A DNA stretch of 64,000 nt from assembly GCA_031317595.1 (NCBI GenBank), contig JANCMB010000001.1:1482971-1546970 (forward strand), read 5' to 3'. The notes under the pieces are model-generated. The model saw only the letters and a list, made by a program, of their open reading frames with translations. It was not told the origin of the DNA and ran no database searches. Shown here piece by piece: positions 14,522 through 23,936 of this stretch. The stretch's first letter is position 1. Each line of letters starts with the position of its first letter. The DNA is from Glutamicibacter sp. PS (GTDB taxonomy: Bacteria; Actinomycetota; Actinomycetes; Actinomycetales; Micrococcaceae). The position numbers and the translations under genes are program-made.

Positions 14522-17500
14522 GTGATTAGTTACGAACTGCTTTTGGCCCACAGTAAGGGCTCTGTCAGCGTGCGCCAATTCAATCTCACGGTGACCGAGG
14601 CGCTCGATGGGCCGGGGCTGGCTCGACTGCTGGAAAGCCACTACGGGCCGGTGCGCTGGTACCTCGGCGCGCAACGTTTAGCTCAATTAGAACGCCTTGA
14701 CCCGCAGCGTCCGCTACTCCTTAGCGACGTGCCTAGCCTCGAATCGGTGGCAGATTCTCAACCGTTAAGCACCTTGGAGCTCTTTGTGGCCGACGGAATC
14801 GATGCCGGCGCGGCGCTCACCTTGCGGCCGGGGCGCTACATCTTGGGGCGCACGGGCGCGCTGGGGCTACACGACTCAACGGTGGCCCGGCAGCATGCCG
14901 AACTCGTCGTCACTCATCTGGAGCTCCGGGTGAGCGCCCGGCCCGGTTGTGAGCTGCAGGTCGCCGAGCCTGACGAGGACTTTCATCCTGTCACGCAGGC
15001 GGTGTTGCGGCGCGGCATGCGGCTCAAACTTGGCCACACCATCTTGCATGTCGACGATCCCATCGCGCTGTCTGACCCGGCGGTCCTGGCGCGTTCGCGA
15101 GTGGGCGCGGCCCCGGCGAATCCCGACAGTAAACGCGCGCTGTCGTATCTAGCGGCCGCAATAGTTCCGCTTATCAGTGGTCTGCTGCTCGCCACGCTCA
15201 CCGGATCGCTGATTTTTCTAGCGCTCTGCGGTGTCTCGGCGCTAATGGGGATCGTCCCGGCCCTCGGGCTGCTACGAGCGCGCCGAAAATTCCGTCGCGA
15301 ACTACGCCATTACCTGACCGCCTTGCAAGTACATCGGCAGCATCAGGCGGAGCCGGTGGGCGTGGTGGCCCGCGCCGGGCTGGCGCGGCGCAGGCTCGGT
15401 CTTTCCTGTGGTGCTGCTCCGGTATTACGTTGGGGCACCGGCCGTTTTGCGCCCTACCAGGCCGAACCCGCCGATGAGAGCTCGTCGTCGGCCCGGCGAC
15501 GTCGCGAAAAGGCACGGGCCCTACGGCTAGATATTGACTCACCCATCTTTACGGTGATGCGGCCGGGAACCTGGCAACTGGTCGGCGAGCGCGATGAGCC
15601 CTGCGCCGAATTACTCGCCGCCCTCATTGCCGGAATGCTGCCAGAGCTCACCGGCGGCCGGCTACGGTTGATCCTCGAACCGGCGCTGGGCATGTTGCCC
15701 TCAAACCTCTTACTGCTGCCAGAGGTGAGCACCGGTTACATTCCCGCGGCTTCGACTCGGAAGCCTCAGCCCGGGGATACCGTGCGCACAATTTATGTGG
15801 GCACGCGATTGCAGCCGGCCCCGGAAGCATCGCTCGTGCTCTATGTGGGAGATCCAATTGTGCGCACCGAGTACTGGGTCGATGTACATGGGGCGGGCGC
15901 CAACCTCGCCGAGGTCGGGGCCCACTTGCAGACTCTGGCACGACTTTGCCCCACCCGGCTCTCGCGTCTTGTCGAGGAATACCTTCGGCTTGAGTTGCGC
16001 GATGCCCCGCGGTCGCCTGCTCGGCTAGGTTCGTCGGTGCATCCCGAGCCCTCCGCAGCGGGATGTGTGATCGGCAGCGCACCGCAGGGTGCCGAAGTGA
16101 CACTGGATCTGCTGGCCGATGGCCCACATTTCTTGCTCTGCGGCACGACGGGATCCGGTAAGTCGGAGGCGTTACGCCGGATCGTAGCAGCTCTCTGTTC
16201 TACTCATGCGCCCGAAGAGTTGGCGCTCATCCTCGTTGATTTCAAGGGCGGCGCTGGACTGGGACCGCTGGCCGGGTTACCGCAGGTGCAATTGGCCTGC
16301 TCGGATTTGGATGAAGCGGCGGCACAGCGCCTCCTCGGGCAGCTTGAGGCGGAGATTCTGCGTCGCGAACGGCTTTTCGCGGCAGCCGGGTGTAGCGATA
16401 TTGCCGACTATCAACGGGTGGGCGCGACGCCAGCGGTTCCGCGGCTGCTAGTTGTGATCGACGAGTTCCGCGTTTTCATCGAGTCGCTGCCAGCTGCCAC
16501 GGCTCGCGTGGAACGGCTCGCGACCGTGGGTCGCGCGTTGGGCGTACAGCTACTGCTGAGCACCCAGCGCCCCGGAGGTACGCTCACCGGTCAGGCCCGC
16601 GCGAATATCGCCACGGTCATCGCACTGCGTGTCACCCAGGCGGCCGAGTCCATGGAGCTGCTTGGCAGTGCGCGCGCCGCCGAACTCACCGAACCGGGGC
16701 AGGCGGTGATCAAACGGGGCTCGGGGGCGGTCACCGAGTTCTGCTTCCATCGAGCAGTGCCCGGTGCGGCCCACGGTTGGCTGGCCGAGCGGCAGGTCAT
16801 GGGTTTCGCTCTAGCACCGGCACGGCTGGTGGGCCACCCCGATGACGAACGCACCCTGCAAGAGGCGCTTGCCGAACGCGTAGACGAGCTCGCGCAACAC
16901 GCCACGACCCTCCCCACGAACCCCTTCGCCGCACCCCTACCGGAAACCCAAGAGGTGCATCAGGTCGCCCAACGCATGGGCCTGGCCGACCCCGACATGC
17001 TCGGCCTAGTTGATGACATTCCCGGTGGCACGCTTCGGGCATTGAGCTTGGACCGGCAACGAACCCCAAGCTTGCTGGTCAGCGGCCTGCCCCAGGCCGG
17101 CGGCGCGATGCTCAGCCAATTGCTCCTCACCTCGGGGCGCCACGTGGTGCTGTTCGGCGCGCTACCCTCCGGCTTCGCGACGTCCCCCGGTCTGATCCAT
17201 GCCGACGGCGATGATCCGTATCATTTCGAGGACGTTCTAGATATGGTGCGTGATGCGCCGGATCAGCAGGAGAGCATCGTGCTGGTGCGCTACCCCGCCG
17301 ACCTGCAGCAGCGCATGCCTCCACGCCGGTTCGAACGGCTCGACGAGACCCTGTGCATGCTGTTGCGCACGAGTCAGGGAACCCAGAAGCAAGTCGTGAT
17401 CATGGCCGATCGTGACCAATCGTGCCTCAAAGCCAGTTCGATGTGTGCCGAACAGTGGTATTTCCCGCTCGATGCACCACAGTCACTACGAATGCTCTGG

Positions 17501-18283
17501 CCGCAACTACCACCGGTCGGGGAGAACGAAGGGCGCGGGATACGGGTACGCGCCGGACTGCAGGAAGAATTTCAACTTTGCGCGCCCGAACCACGCCGTG
17601 CCGATCAGCTCTCGGACGTTGCGCACAGGCAGGACCCCGTGCCGGTGTTCGGCGGTGGCGCCTTCGAACTCGGGGTCAGTGGATTTCAACCGCGCACAGT
17701 CGCTTTGGTACCCGAACCGATGTCGGTGGTGCTGGTTGCCCGTTCAGCGCTGAGGGTTCGGGTGGCCCAGGAATTGTGCCGACTATGGGGTGTCGACTTG
17801 CTTACCGGGGCAACGGAACTGTCGTCCCGGTGTACGCCCGAGACCGACATACAAAACTCGCCGATCTACGGTGTGCTCTTCGATTCGACGGCTCCGGCTG
17901 CGGTGGCTACATCGATACAACAGGCGCTGGCATGTGGACTTCGGCTGGTTCTCTTTGTGCCTCCGGGGGTGCGCCTACCCTACGAGCTTGGCCTCGGCGC
18001 CGGATTCGACGAACGGACCGTGGCGGCGGTCGAACCGTTACACTCCATGGATGTCCAGCCGCTGAGTTGGGCACCGCTCTCGCCCCGGTCTGCATCCGAT
18101 CGCCAGAACGACCGAACCCCCGTGCGCGCGCTGACCCTCGTCGAGAGGGAACCGCGCTTGATTCGACTACCGCTGACCGACGGGCTTAACGCTGTGGACG
18201 GTCCCCCAGATAGGCCGTCGTCGCCGGAGCAAAAAGCAGGATCAGGGCGCCACCGGCGATCAACAATGCCACCAACGCAATGA
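14522..18283 (+). CDS. Orphan FHA-FtsK/SpoIIIE-type multi-ATPase membrane protein (EccC/EssC-like)
   Basis: The protein has 1253 aa. After an N-terminal ubiquitin-like/variable part there is an FHA domain (about 98-185: GRYILGRTGALGL ... TVARQHAEL). Two TM segments follow near 208-255, then an FtsK/SpoIIIE domain with Walker A GTTGSGKSE (about 541-549) and Walker B LLVVIDEF (about 642-649). Two further ATPase-like modules in the C-terminal half have degenerate P-loops (SGLPQAGGAML), as in EccC proteins where only the first ATPase is strongly conserved. GTG 14522 follows GGAGGA by nine bases. No WXG100, EccB, EccD or mycosin gene is nearby, so substrate and partners are unknown. Confidence 0.85.
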   Translation: MISYELLLAHSKGSVSVRQFNLTVTEALDGPGLARLLESHYGPVRWYLGAQRLAQLERLDPQRPLLLSDVPSLESVADSQPLSTLELFVADGIDAGAALTLRPGRYILGRTGALGLHDSTVARQHAELVVTHLELRVSARPGCELQVAEPDEDFHPVTQAVLRRGMRLKLGHTILHVDDPIALSDPAVLARSRVGAAPANPDSKRALSYLAAAIVPLISGLLLATLTGSLIFLALCGVSALMGIVPALGLLRARRKFRRELRHYLTALQVHRQHQAEPVGVVARAGLARRRLGLSCGAAPVLRWGTGRFAPYQAEPADESSSSARRRREKARALRLDIDSPIFTVMRPGTWQLVGERDEPCAELLAALIAGMLPELTGGRLRLILEPALGMLPSNLLLLPEVSTGYIPAASTRKPQPGDTVRTIYVGTRLQPAPEASLVLYVGDPIVRTEYWVDVHGAGANLAEVGAHLQTLARLCPTRLSRLVEEYLRLELRDAPRSPARLGSSVHPEPSAAGCVIGSAPQGAEVTLDLLADGPHFLLCGTTGSGKSEALRRIVAALCSTHAPEELALILVDFKGGAGLGPLAGLPQVQLACSDLDEAAAQRLLGQLEAEILRRERLFAAAGCSDIADYQRVGATPAVPRLLVVIDEFRVFIESLPAATARVERLATVGRALGVQLLLSTQRPGGTLTGQARANIATVIALRVTQAAESMELLGSARAAELTEPGQAVIKRGSGAVTEFCFHRAVPGAAHGWLAERQVMGFALAPARLVGHPDDERTLQEALAERVDELAQHATTLPTNPFAAPLPETQEVHQVAQRMGLADPDMLGLVDDIPGGTLRALSLDRQRTPSLLVSGLPQAGGAMLSQLLLTSGRHVVLFGALPSGFATSPGLIHADGDDPYHFEDVLDMVRDAPDQQESIVLVRYPADLQQRMPPRRFERLDETLCMLLRTSQGTQKQVVIMADRDQSCLKASSMCAEQWYFPLDAPQSLRMLWPQLPPVGENEGRGIRVRAGLQEEFQLCAPEPRRADQLSDVAHRQDPVPVFGGGAFELGVSGFQPRTVALVPEPMSVVLVARSALRVRVAQELCRLWGVDLLTGATELSSRCTPETDIQNSPIYGVLFDSTAPAAVATSIQQALACGLRLVLFVPPGVRLPYELGLGAGFDERTVAAVEPLHSMDVQPLSWAPLSPRSASDRQNDRTPVRALTLVEREPRLIRLPLTDGLNAVDGPPDRPSSPEQKAGSGRHRRSTMPPTQ

Positions 18284-18599
18284 CGAACATCGAGGTCTGC
18301 AAGTAGGTGACGGCCATAATGACCTGGAAAAGTTGCCAAACAATAATGGCCGCCCGCGTCCACGCTCTGCCGCGGAAAAAGTTCACGGCTACGCTCAACT
18401 GCCACGCGGCAGCACCCACGCACAGGACGAGCATGAAAATGCGGCCGCCAATGTTCAGTTCTCCTGCATCGCCAAGATGCATAAGGTAGTACACGGCGTA
18501 GCCAAGTACGGCGAGAGCTTCGATGAGCACCAGTGCGGCCACCACCATCACGGTGGCGGGACGGGTGGCAGGTGTCTGTGTGTTCGTCACGGGATTCAC
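18186..18599 (-). CDS. Small integral membrane protein, four TM segments
   Basis: The 137-aa protein has hydrophobic helices at about 17-42 (VMVVAALVLIEALAVLGYAV), 52-75 (IGGRIFMLVLCVGAAAW), 83-100 (AAIIVWQLFQVIMAV) and 103-126 (MFVIALVALLIAGGALILLF). Its function is unknown; similar proteins are common in Micrococcales. Its 3' end overlaps the convergent FHA-FtsK gene by 98 bp. Confidence 0.75.
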   Translation of the reverse strand: MNPVTNTQTPATRPATVMVVAALVLIEALAVLGYAVYYLMHLGDAGELNIGGRIFMLVLCVGAAAWQLSVAVNFFRGRAWTRAAIIVWQLFQVIMAVTYLQTSMFVIALVALLIAGGALILLFAPATTAYLGDRPQR

Positions 18600-18923
18600 A
18601 GTACTTTTGGCCCTGTGACAAACTCAAACTAGATGGGGACTAGGCAAATGTCGCGGGAGCTGGTACGCCGTATCCGATGTGACAAAGCACTCAGCCCATG
18701 GGCTATTTTTCGCCGCATTCACCCTTGTTTACTTCCACGTAACATGAAAACCTTATGAGGTTGGTTCAGCCGGGCGTTCATCGTCGGCGGCCAGCCATTA
18801 CGGAGGCCTTCCCGTATACCCCCATTATTCGCACTGCGCTCGGCCGTTGATATGCCCCGGGTGCTGGGTGGGAACGGATCAGACGGCCCAGAATGTACAG
18901 AATTTCAAGGAGCATCATTAAGC
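18600..18923. other. Intergenic region upstream of whiB1
   Basis: No gene is supported here. TGTGACAAA occurs twice (about 18,616 and 18,679), each a half-site of a CRP-type TGTGA-N6-TCACA box; neither has a good second half. AAGGAG lies 12 bases before the whiB1 ATG. Confidence 0.35.
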
Positions 18924-19172
18924 ATGGATTGGCGTAGCCGCGCAGCGTGTCTGGACAAGGACCCTGAACTGTTCTTCCCGGTGGGCAACACCGGTCCGGC
19001 ATTGCTGCAGATCGAGGAAGCCAAGAGCGTTTGCCGTCGATGCGAAGTTACCGAGACCTGCCTGCAGTGGGCCATTGAGTCCGGTCAGGATGCCGGTGTA
19101 TGGGGTGGCATGAGCGAGGACGAGCGTCGCGCACTTAAGCGCCGCGCCGCACGCGCTCGTCGCGCGTCCTAG
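18924..19172 (+). CDS. whiB1: WhiB1 transcriptional regulator
   Basis: The 82-aa protein is nearly colinear with M. tuberculosis WhiB1: MDWRSRAACLDKDPELFFPV, cysteines C9, C37, C40 and C46, the GVWGGMSEDERRALKRR turn and DNA-binding helix. WhiB1 is an essential [4Fe-4S], NO-sensitive partner of the housekeeping sigma factor. ATG 18924 is chosen over an upstream ATG at 18852 because of family length. A strong terminator follows, so it is monocistronic. Confidence 0.93.
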   Translation: MDWRSRAACLDKDPELFFPVGNTGPALLQIEEAKSVCRRCEVTETCLQWAIESGQDAGVWGGMSEDERRALKRRAARARRAS

Positions 19173-19203
19173 TCGTCAGCATCGCGCCTCATCGGCCGCT
19201 TTT

Positions 19204-19245
19204 CACTATCCGCCAGAGCGTGATCTCTGGCGGATAGTGCTTTAA
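19204..19245 (+). terminator. Terminator of whiB1
   Basis: CACTATCCGCCAGAG pairs perfectly with CTCTGGCGGATAGTG (15 bp, 6-base loop), followed by CTTTAAAG. Confidence 0.85.
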
Positions 19246-19311
19246 AGCCAAAGATTCGGTCCGCGGCTGGGTATCGTATTAACTAGTACCCCTGTTCGAA
19301 AGGAGCCATTG

Positions 19312-19365
19312 GTGACGTTGGCCGCTCCCCTTCCTGCCCTTGGCGCCGGTGCGCGCCACCGATGA
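19312..19365 (+). CDS. 17-aa mini-ORF coupled to the kinase start
   Basis: GTG 19312 has the strongest Shine-Dalgarno in the region (GAAAGGAG, six bases upstream) and encodes MTLAAPLPALGAGARHR. Its TGA overlaps the kinase ATG as ATGA. The kinase itself has no good ribosome site, so translational coupling is likely. Whether the peptide has its own role is unknown. Confidence 0.45.
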   Translation: MTLAAPLPALGAGARHR

Positions 19366-21569
19366 GTCAGTCCCGCCCCGACCCGCTCGTTGGCCGTGTC
19401 CTCGATGAGCGATATCGCATCGACACGCAGATCGCCTCCGGTGGCATGTCGTCCATTTACCGCGGCATCGATCTGCGGTTGCATCGCTCCGTAGCGGTTA
19501 AAGTCCTGCACACCAACTACGCCAGCGAATCCACCGTACGCCAGCGGTTTGAATCCGAAGCGATCATTGCGGCCAATATTGTGCACCCGAACGTGGTTTC
19601 GATCCGTGACCACGCGGTTTCCGGCTCCATGGTGTACCTAGTGATGGAGTACGTACGCGGGCGGAATCTGGCCGAAGTCATTGCCGAGCGTGGGCGCTTC
19701 ACTCCCCGTCAGACGCTGAGCGTGCTCGAGAAGGTCTGCCGCGGGCTAGCCGCCGCACATGAGCAGGGCATCGTCCACCGCGATATGAAGCCGGCCAACG
19801 TATTGCTGGCCGATACCGGCGAGGTCAAGCTCATCGACTTCGGCCTGGCCCGCGAGGCCAGTGCGCACACCCAGTCGGCAACGCTGGTGGCGACCTTATC
19901 GCATGTCTCCCCAGAACTGGTCGCCGGTTCCCCCGCCGATGCGCGTAGCGACATCTACGCCGTCGGCATCATGATTTACCAGATGCTTACCGGTGCCCTG
20001 CCCTACGCGAATACCTCGGCCGCCGCGCTGATGAAACACCACCTAGATTCACCGATGCCGCTCCCTTCGGAGCTGGTCCCAGAGTTGGCGCCTGATCTGG
20101 ATGAGCTGGTGCGCTACTGCACCGAGAAGGACCCGGAAAACCGCCCGCAGCATGCCGGGTTTCTGCTCGATGACATCGCGCAGATCAACTCGACGCTTAG
20201 CGACGAGCAGTTGGATCTCGGGGCCGATGAATTAGGTAGCGTTGCCGACCTGACGCCCTACGCCACCTCGATGCCGACCTCGGTGCAGCAACGTCTGGAC
20301 GAGTGGCAGCGTTACCGCGAGGAACAGCGTGACCCGTGGTGGTTGCAGCCGCATCCCGCCTCGGATAACGAGTCCCATGGTGCCGGAGCTGAGGACTCAG
20401 ATTCCTCCGACGCGCTCACCACCGTGCTTTCGGAGGGGAGCCACGACGCGGCCACCGAGGTCATCGGCGCTGACCAACAGCACACCACGGTGATTCCATC
20501 CCTCGAGGAACCCAACGAGTCAGAGTCCACCACCGTGATGCCGCGCGAAGCACACGGCCCGTCGACCTCCTCGTCGGCTACGCCGGAATCCCCGGCGCGG
20601 CAAAGCAAGGCGGCGGCAAAGCGCGAAGCGAAAGCCTGGAAGAAGTCAGCGCAGGTTCCAACGCACCGCTTGCAGGCCCCGGCCTCGGCCGGCCGGAAGG
20701 TGTGGATCAGCCTGTTGCTGGTGCTTTGCCTCGCGCTGGTGGCCGGCGCGGCGTGGTTCTTCGGTCGTGGACCGGGCACCGTGCTGCGCATTCCGTCATT
20801 GACCGGAATGCTGCAAACACAGGCCGTCGCCCAACTCGACGAGGCCGGCATTCCGGTACGCGTGCAAGAGGTGTACGACGACTCCGTGGCGGTAGGACGC
20901 GTGGTCGCCACCTCCCCCGATGGCGGCGAGAATATTATGCGCTTTCAGGGGGTGGCGTTAGAGATCTCCCGGGGTCCGGAGCTCTTCGCCGTGCCCGAAC
21001 TGCAGGGCATGACTCAGGACGCCGGCCGCGAAAAGCTCAAGGAGCTTGGCATGACTCAGCTATCCGAACGTAGCGAGTATTCCGAGACCGTGCCGGCCGG
21101 GCAGATTATTTCCACGCAACCAGAGGCCGGGACCCAGGTCCCGCGCAAGCGTGAAATCACGCTAGTGATCTCCGACGGTCCGCCACCGGTGCCGGTTCCC
21201 GAAGTGATCGGGCTCAGTGAACAGGAAGCCCGCGAGAAGCTCACCGCGCAAGGCCTTGAGCCCACGCGTGGAGATGACCGCTATTCCTCGGAGGTTCCCG
21301 CCGGTCAGGTGGCCGAGCAGAGTCCCGCCACCGGTGAACTGGACCGCGGACAGAATGTGACGCTGCACCTGTCCAAGGGCCCCGAGTATGTGCAGGTGCC
21401 CCGCGTAACCGGTATGGAGGTCGACGAGGCGATACGCACCCTCGAAGACGCCGGCTTTACGGTCAAGACGCGCAGTGTCCTTGGCGGCATGAGCCACCAG
21501 GTACATATGCAAACCCCGATGGGTTCCACCGCGATCAAGGGTAGTGAAATTACGCTGTACACCCTGTAA
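19362..21569 (+). CDS. Ser/Thr protein kinase with C-terminal PASTA repeats
   Basis: The protein has 735 aa. The kinase domain covers about 18-285 with glycine loop IASGGMSSIYRG, catalytic lysine in VAVKVL, HRDMKPANVLL and DFGLA. The juxtamembrane region (about 300-445) is Ser/Thr/Glu-rich. One TM helix (VWISLLLVLCLALVAGAAWFF) precedes four extracellular PASTA repeats that normally sense peptidoglycan fragments. Neighbourhood with class II aroG resembles the pknL-aroG region of mycobacteria, but mycobacterial PknL lacks PASTA repeats, so I leave the symbol blank. The start is coupled to the mini-ORF upstream. A bidirectional terminator separates it from aroG. Confidence 0.93.
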   Translation: MSQSRPDPLVGRVLDERYRIDTQIASGGMSSIYRGIDLRLHRSVAVKVLHTNYASESTVRQRFESEAIIAANIVHPNVVSIRDHAVSGSMVYLVMEYVRGRNLAEVIAERGRFTPRQTLSVLEKVCRGLAAAHEQGIVHRDMKPANVLLADTGEVKLIDFGLAREASAHTQSATLVATLSHVSPELVAGSPADARSDIYAVGIMIYQMLTGALPYANTSAAALMKHHLDSPMPLPSELVPELAPDLDELVRYCTEKDPENRPQHAGFLLDDIAQINSTLSDEQLDLGADELGSVADLTPYATSMPTSVQQRLDEWQRYREEQRDPWWLQPHPASDNESHGAGAEDSDSSDALTTVLSEGSHDAATEVIGADQQHTTVIPSLEEPNESESTTVMPREAHGPSTSSSATPESPARQSKAAAKREAKAWKKSAQVPTHRLQAPASAGRKVWISLLLVLCLALVAGAAWFFGRGPGTVLRIPSLTGMLQTQAVAQLDEAGIPVRVQEVYDDSVAVGRVVATSPDGGENIMRFQGVALEISRGPELFAVPELQGMTQDAGREKLKELGMTQLSERSEYSETVPAGQIISTQPEAGTQVPRKREITLVISDGPPPVPVPEVIGLSEQEAREKLTAQGLEPTRGDDRYSSEVPAGQVAEQSPATGELDRGQNVTLHLSKGPEYVQVPRVTGMEVDEAIRTLEDAGFTVKTRSVLGGMSHQVHMQTPMGSTAIKGSEITLYTL

Positions 21570-21599
21570 GGCACGAAACGAACGACAGTACGCATAGCA

Positions 21600-21645
21600 A
21601 AGGTCCGGGTGGACCGGCCATTTGGCCAGTCCACCCGGACCTTTT
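21600..21645. terminator. Bidirectional terminator between kinase and aroG
   Basis: AAGGTCCGGGTGGAC pairs with GTCCACCCGGACCTT, with an inner GGCC/GGCC. T runs lie on both outer sides, serving both convergent genes. Confidence 0.85.
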
Positions 21646-21656
21646 GCGCACCTACC

Positions 21657-23048
21657 TTAGCGGCGGCCGCGCTTTTGCAACGCGGTGGAGACCAAGAAGG
21701 CCATCTCCAGCGACTGCCGGTGGTTCAGGCGCGGGTCGCAGAGCGACTCGTAGAGGCTGTCGAAGTCTTCCTCGCGAATTGGGTCGGCACCGCCGAGGCA
21801 TTCGGCCACGTCGTCGCCGGTCATCTCGACGTGCAGACCGCCCGGGAAGGTGCCCAGCGAGTCGTGCACCTCGAAGAAGCCGCGTACTTCGTCCATGACG
21901 TCGTCGAAGTTACGGGTCTTGTAGCCATTGGCACTGGTGACGGTGTTGCCGTGCATCGGGTCGGTAACCCACAGCACCTGAGCACCGGAAGCGGTAACCT
22001 TTTCGACCAGATTCGGCAGTTTCTCCCGAATGTTCTTTGCACCCATGCGGGTGATGAAGGTTAGGCGACCCGGCTCGCGGTTCGGGTCGAGCTTCTCGAC
22101 CAGGGCCAGCGCATCTTCGGGGCTGGTGTTCGGGCCAAGCTTCACACCGATCGGGTTGCGGACCTTGGCTAGGAAGTCCACGTGGGCGTGGTCCAGCTGG
22201 CGGGTGCGTTCACCGATCCACAGGAAGTGGCCCGAGGTGTCGTATGGGTCGCCGGTGCGCGAGTCGGTACGGGTCAGCGCACGCTCGTAGTCCAGCAACA
22301 GTGCTTCGTGGGAGGCGAAGAACTCGGTGCGCTTCAGGGCCTCGAAATCTGCGCCGCAGGCATCCATGAAACGGATGGCGGAGTCAATTTCGCTGGCGAG
22401 CTGCTCGTAGGCCGAGTGGGCCGGGTTCGCCATGAAGCCCTGATTCCAGGAGTGCACGCTACGCAGATCGGCAAAGCCGCCCTGGGTGAAGGCACGGATC
22501 AAGTTCAAGGTGGCCGAGGAGGTGTTGTAGGCGGTCACCATGCGCTTTGGATCGTGGGCCCGCGATTCCTCGGTGAATTCGTAGCCGTTGACGATATCGC
22601 CGCGGAAGGCCGGCAGGGTGACGCCGTCGCGGGTTTCGTCGTTCGATGAGCGTGGCTTAGCGAACTGCCCGGCCATGCGGCCCATCTTGATGACGGGCAT
22701 GGACGCGCCATAGGTCAGCACGACGGCCATCTGCAAGATGGTGCGCACGCGGGCCGAGATCTTGTCGGCGGTGGCGCCGTCGAAGGTTTCGGCGCAGTCG
22801 CCGCCCTGAAGTAGGAAGGCCTTGCCCTGCGCCGCGGCGGCTAGGCGCTCGCGCAGAATGTCGACTTCGCCGGCAAAGACCAGCGGCGGGCGCGAGCCTA
22901 GCTCCTGGATGGCCCCGGCATAGTCGGGGTGTTCACGCCAAGTCGGCTGCTGGGCAATGGGCAGGGAGCGCCACGCGTCCAGTTCCGGGTCGGTGGCGGG
23001 TCCGGCTACCGAGGAGCCGGCCAGTGGGGTTCGTTTTGCTTCGCTCAC
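21657..23048 (-). CDS. aroG: Class II (plant-type) 3-deoxy-D-arabino-heptulosonate-7-phosphate synthase
   Basis: The protein has 463 aa, normal for class II DAHP synthases. It condenses phosphoenolpyruvate and erythrose 4-phosphate, the first shikimate step. Recognisable blocks are LLQGGDCAETF, RMAGQFAKPRS, GRHxx-like SGHFLWIGERTRQLD, VGIKLGPN-like IGVKLGPNTSPEDAL, RMGAKNIREKLP, WVTDPMHGNT and GGLHVEMTGDDVAECLGG, which supply the metal (Cys, His, Glu, Asp) and substrate residues. GTG 23048 is the apparent start. It lies between a kinase and plsC as in other actinobacteria. Confidence 0.95.
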   Translation of the reverse strand: MSEAKRTPLAGSSVAGPATDPELDAWRSLPIAQQPTWREHPDYAGAIQELGSRPPLVFAGEVDILRERLAAAAQGKAFLLQGGDCAETFDGATADKISARVRTILQMAVVLTYGASMPVIKMGRMAGQFAKPRSSNDETRDGVTLPAFRGDIVNGYEFTEESRAHDPKRMVTAYNTSSATLNLIRAFTQGGFADLRSVHSWNQGFMANPAHSAYEQLASEIDSAIRFMDACGADFEALKRTEFFASHEALLLDYERALTRTDSRTGDPYDTSGHFLWIGERTRQLDHAHVDFLAKVRNPIGVKLGPNTSPEDALALVEKLDPNREPGRLTFITRMGAKNIREKLPNLVEKVTASGAQVLWVTDPMHGNTVTSANGYKTRNFDDVMDEVRGFFEVHDSLGTFPGGLHVEMTGDDVAECLGGADPIREEDFDSLYESLCDPRLNHRQSLEMAFLVSTALQKRGRR

Positions 23049-23132
23049 CCTGAAAATTCTACGACCACCGGGTGAAAAGGTCTGCCCCGAATGTAACGCG
23101 GTGGCGTAACACAGCCCGCGCTGGCGTTGGGG

Positions 23133-23825
23133 CTAGGGCTTTGAACCGGCTGGTGCTTTACGTGGGGCGTAGACATCGACGTAGCTCTGACCGGAGAGCT
23201 CGTTGATCGCCCGACGGATACTGTCGGCTACCTCACGCAGGACCTTCGGGTCGTCCGATGGGTGGGGGTAACGTTCCGGGTCGAAACGCAGGGGCTGGCC
23301 GATACGGATTTCAACTTTCCCCGGATGCGGCAGCCATTGACCGATGGGTTGCACCTTGTTGGTTCCGATCATGCCCACGGGGATCACCGGGACGCCCGCT
23401 TCGAGCGCCAGCTTGGCGACCCCGAGTTTGGCACGGTAGAGCCTGCCGTCGGGCGAGCGCGTCCCTTCAGGATAGATGCCCAGTAGTTGTCCGTCGGCCA
23501 ACGCGTCCAGCGCGCTCTTCAGTGACTTGGCCGAGCCCTCGCCGCCGGAGCGATCCATCGGGATCTGGTTAATGCTGCGGAAGAACCACGCGGTGATTCG
23601 CCCCTTGAGACCGGTGCCGGTGAAGTACTCTTCCTTGGCCAGAAAGATCACGGTACGGTCGAGCTTGGCGGGTAGGAATACCGAGTCGCAGACCGAGAGA
23701 TGGTTTGAGGCCAGAATCGCGGCGGAATCGACCGGGATATTTTCAACCCCGCTGATTTTCACGCGGAAGAAGATCCGCAGTAACGGTCGCACCGCGAAGC
23801 GCTTGAGGAAGTCGTACAGCACCAC
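23133..23825 (-). CDS. plsC: 1-acyl-sn-glycerol-3-phosphate acyltransferase (PlsC family)
   Basis: The 230-aa protein has the acyltransferase motif NHLSVCD (HxxxxD, about 41-47), a second block FRSINQIPMDR, the glycerophosphate-binding YPEGTRSPDG and GVPVIPVGMIG. It acylates lysophosphatidate in membrane phospholipid synthesis. Starts at GTG 23825 and GTG 23822 are both possible; the second is better spaced from AAGGAG. Its position next to aroG matches actinobacterial gene order. Confidence 0.9.
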   Translation of the reverse strand: MVLYDFLKRFAVRPLLRIFFRVKISGVENIPVDSAAILASNHLSVCDSVFLPAKLDRTVIFLAKEEYFTGTGLKGRITAWFFRSINQIPMDRSGGEGSAKSLKSALDALADGQLLGIYPEGTRSPDGRLYRAKLGVAKLALEAGVPVIPVGMIGTNKVQPIGQWLPHPGKVEIRIGQPLRFDPERYPHPSDDPKVLREVADSIRRAINELSGQSYVDVYAPRKAPAGSKP

Positions 23826-23936
23826 TACTCCTTGGGGTCGACCGGTGGTCTCAACGACGCGCTAGCTGAGGGCCTGCGCGCCCTTACATTGTGCACTACG
23901 CTCGAATCAGGTGACGAACGAAACGACGGGAACAAG

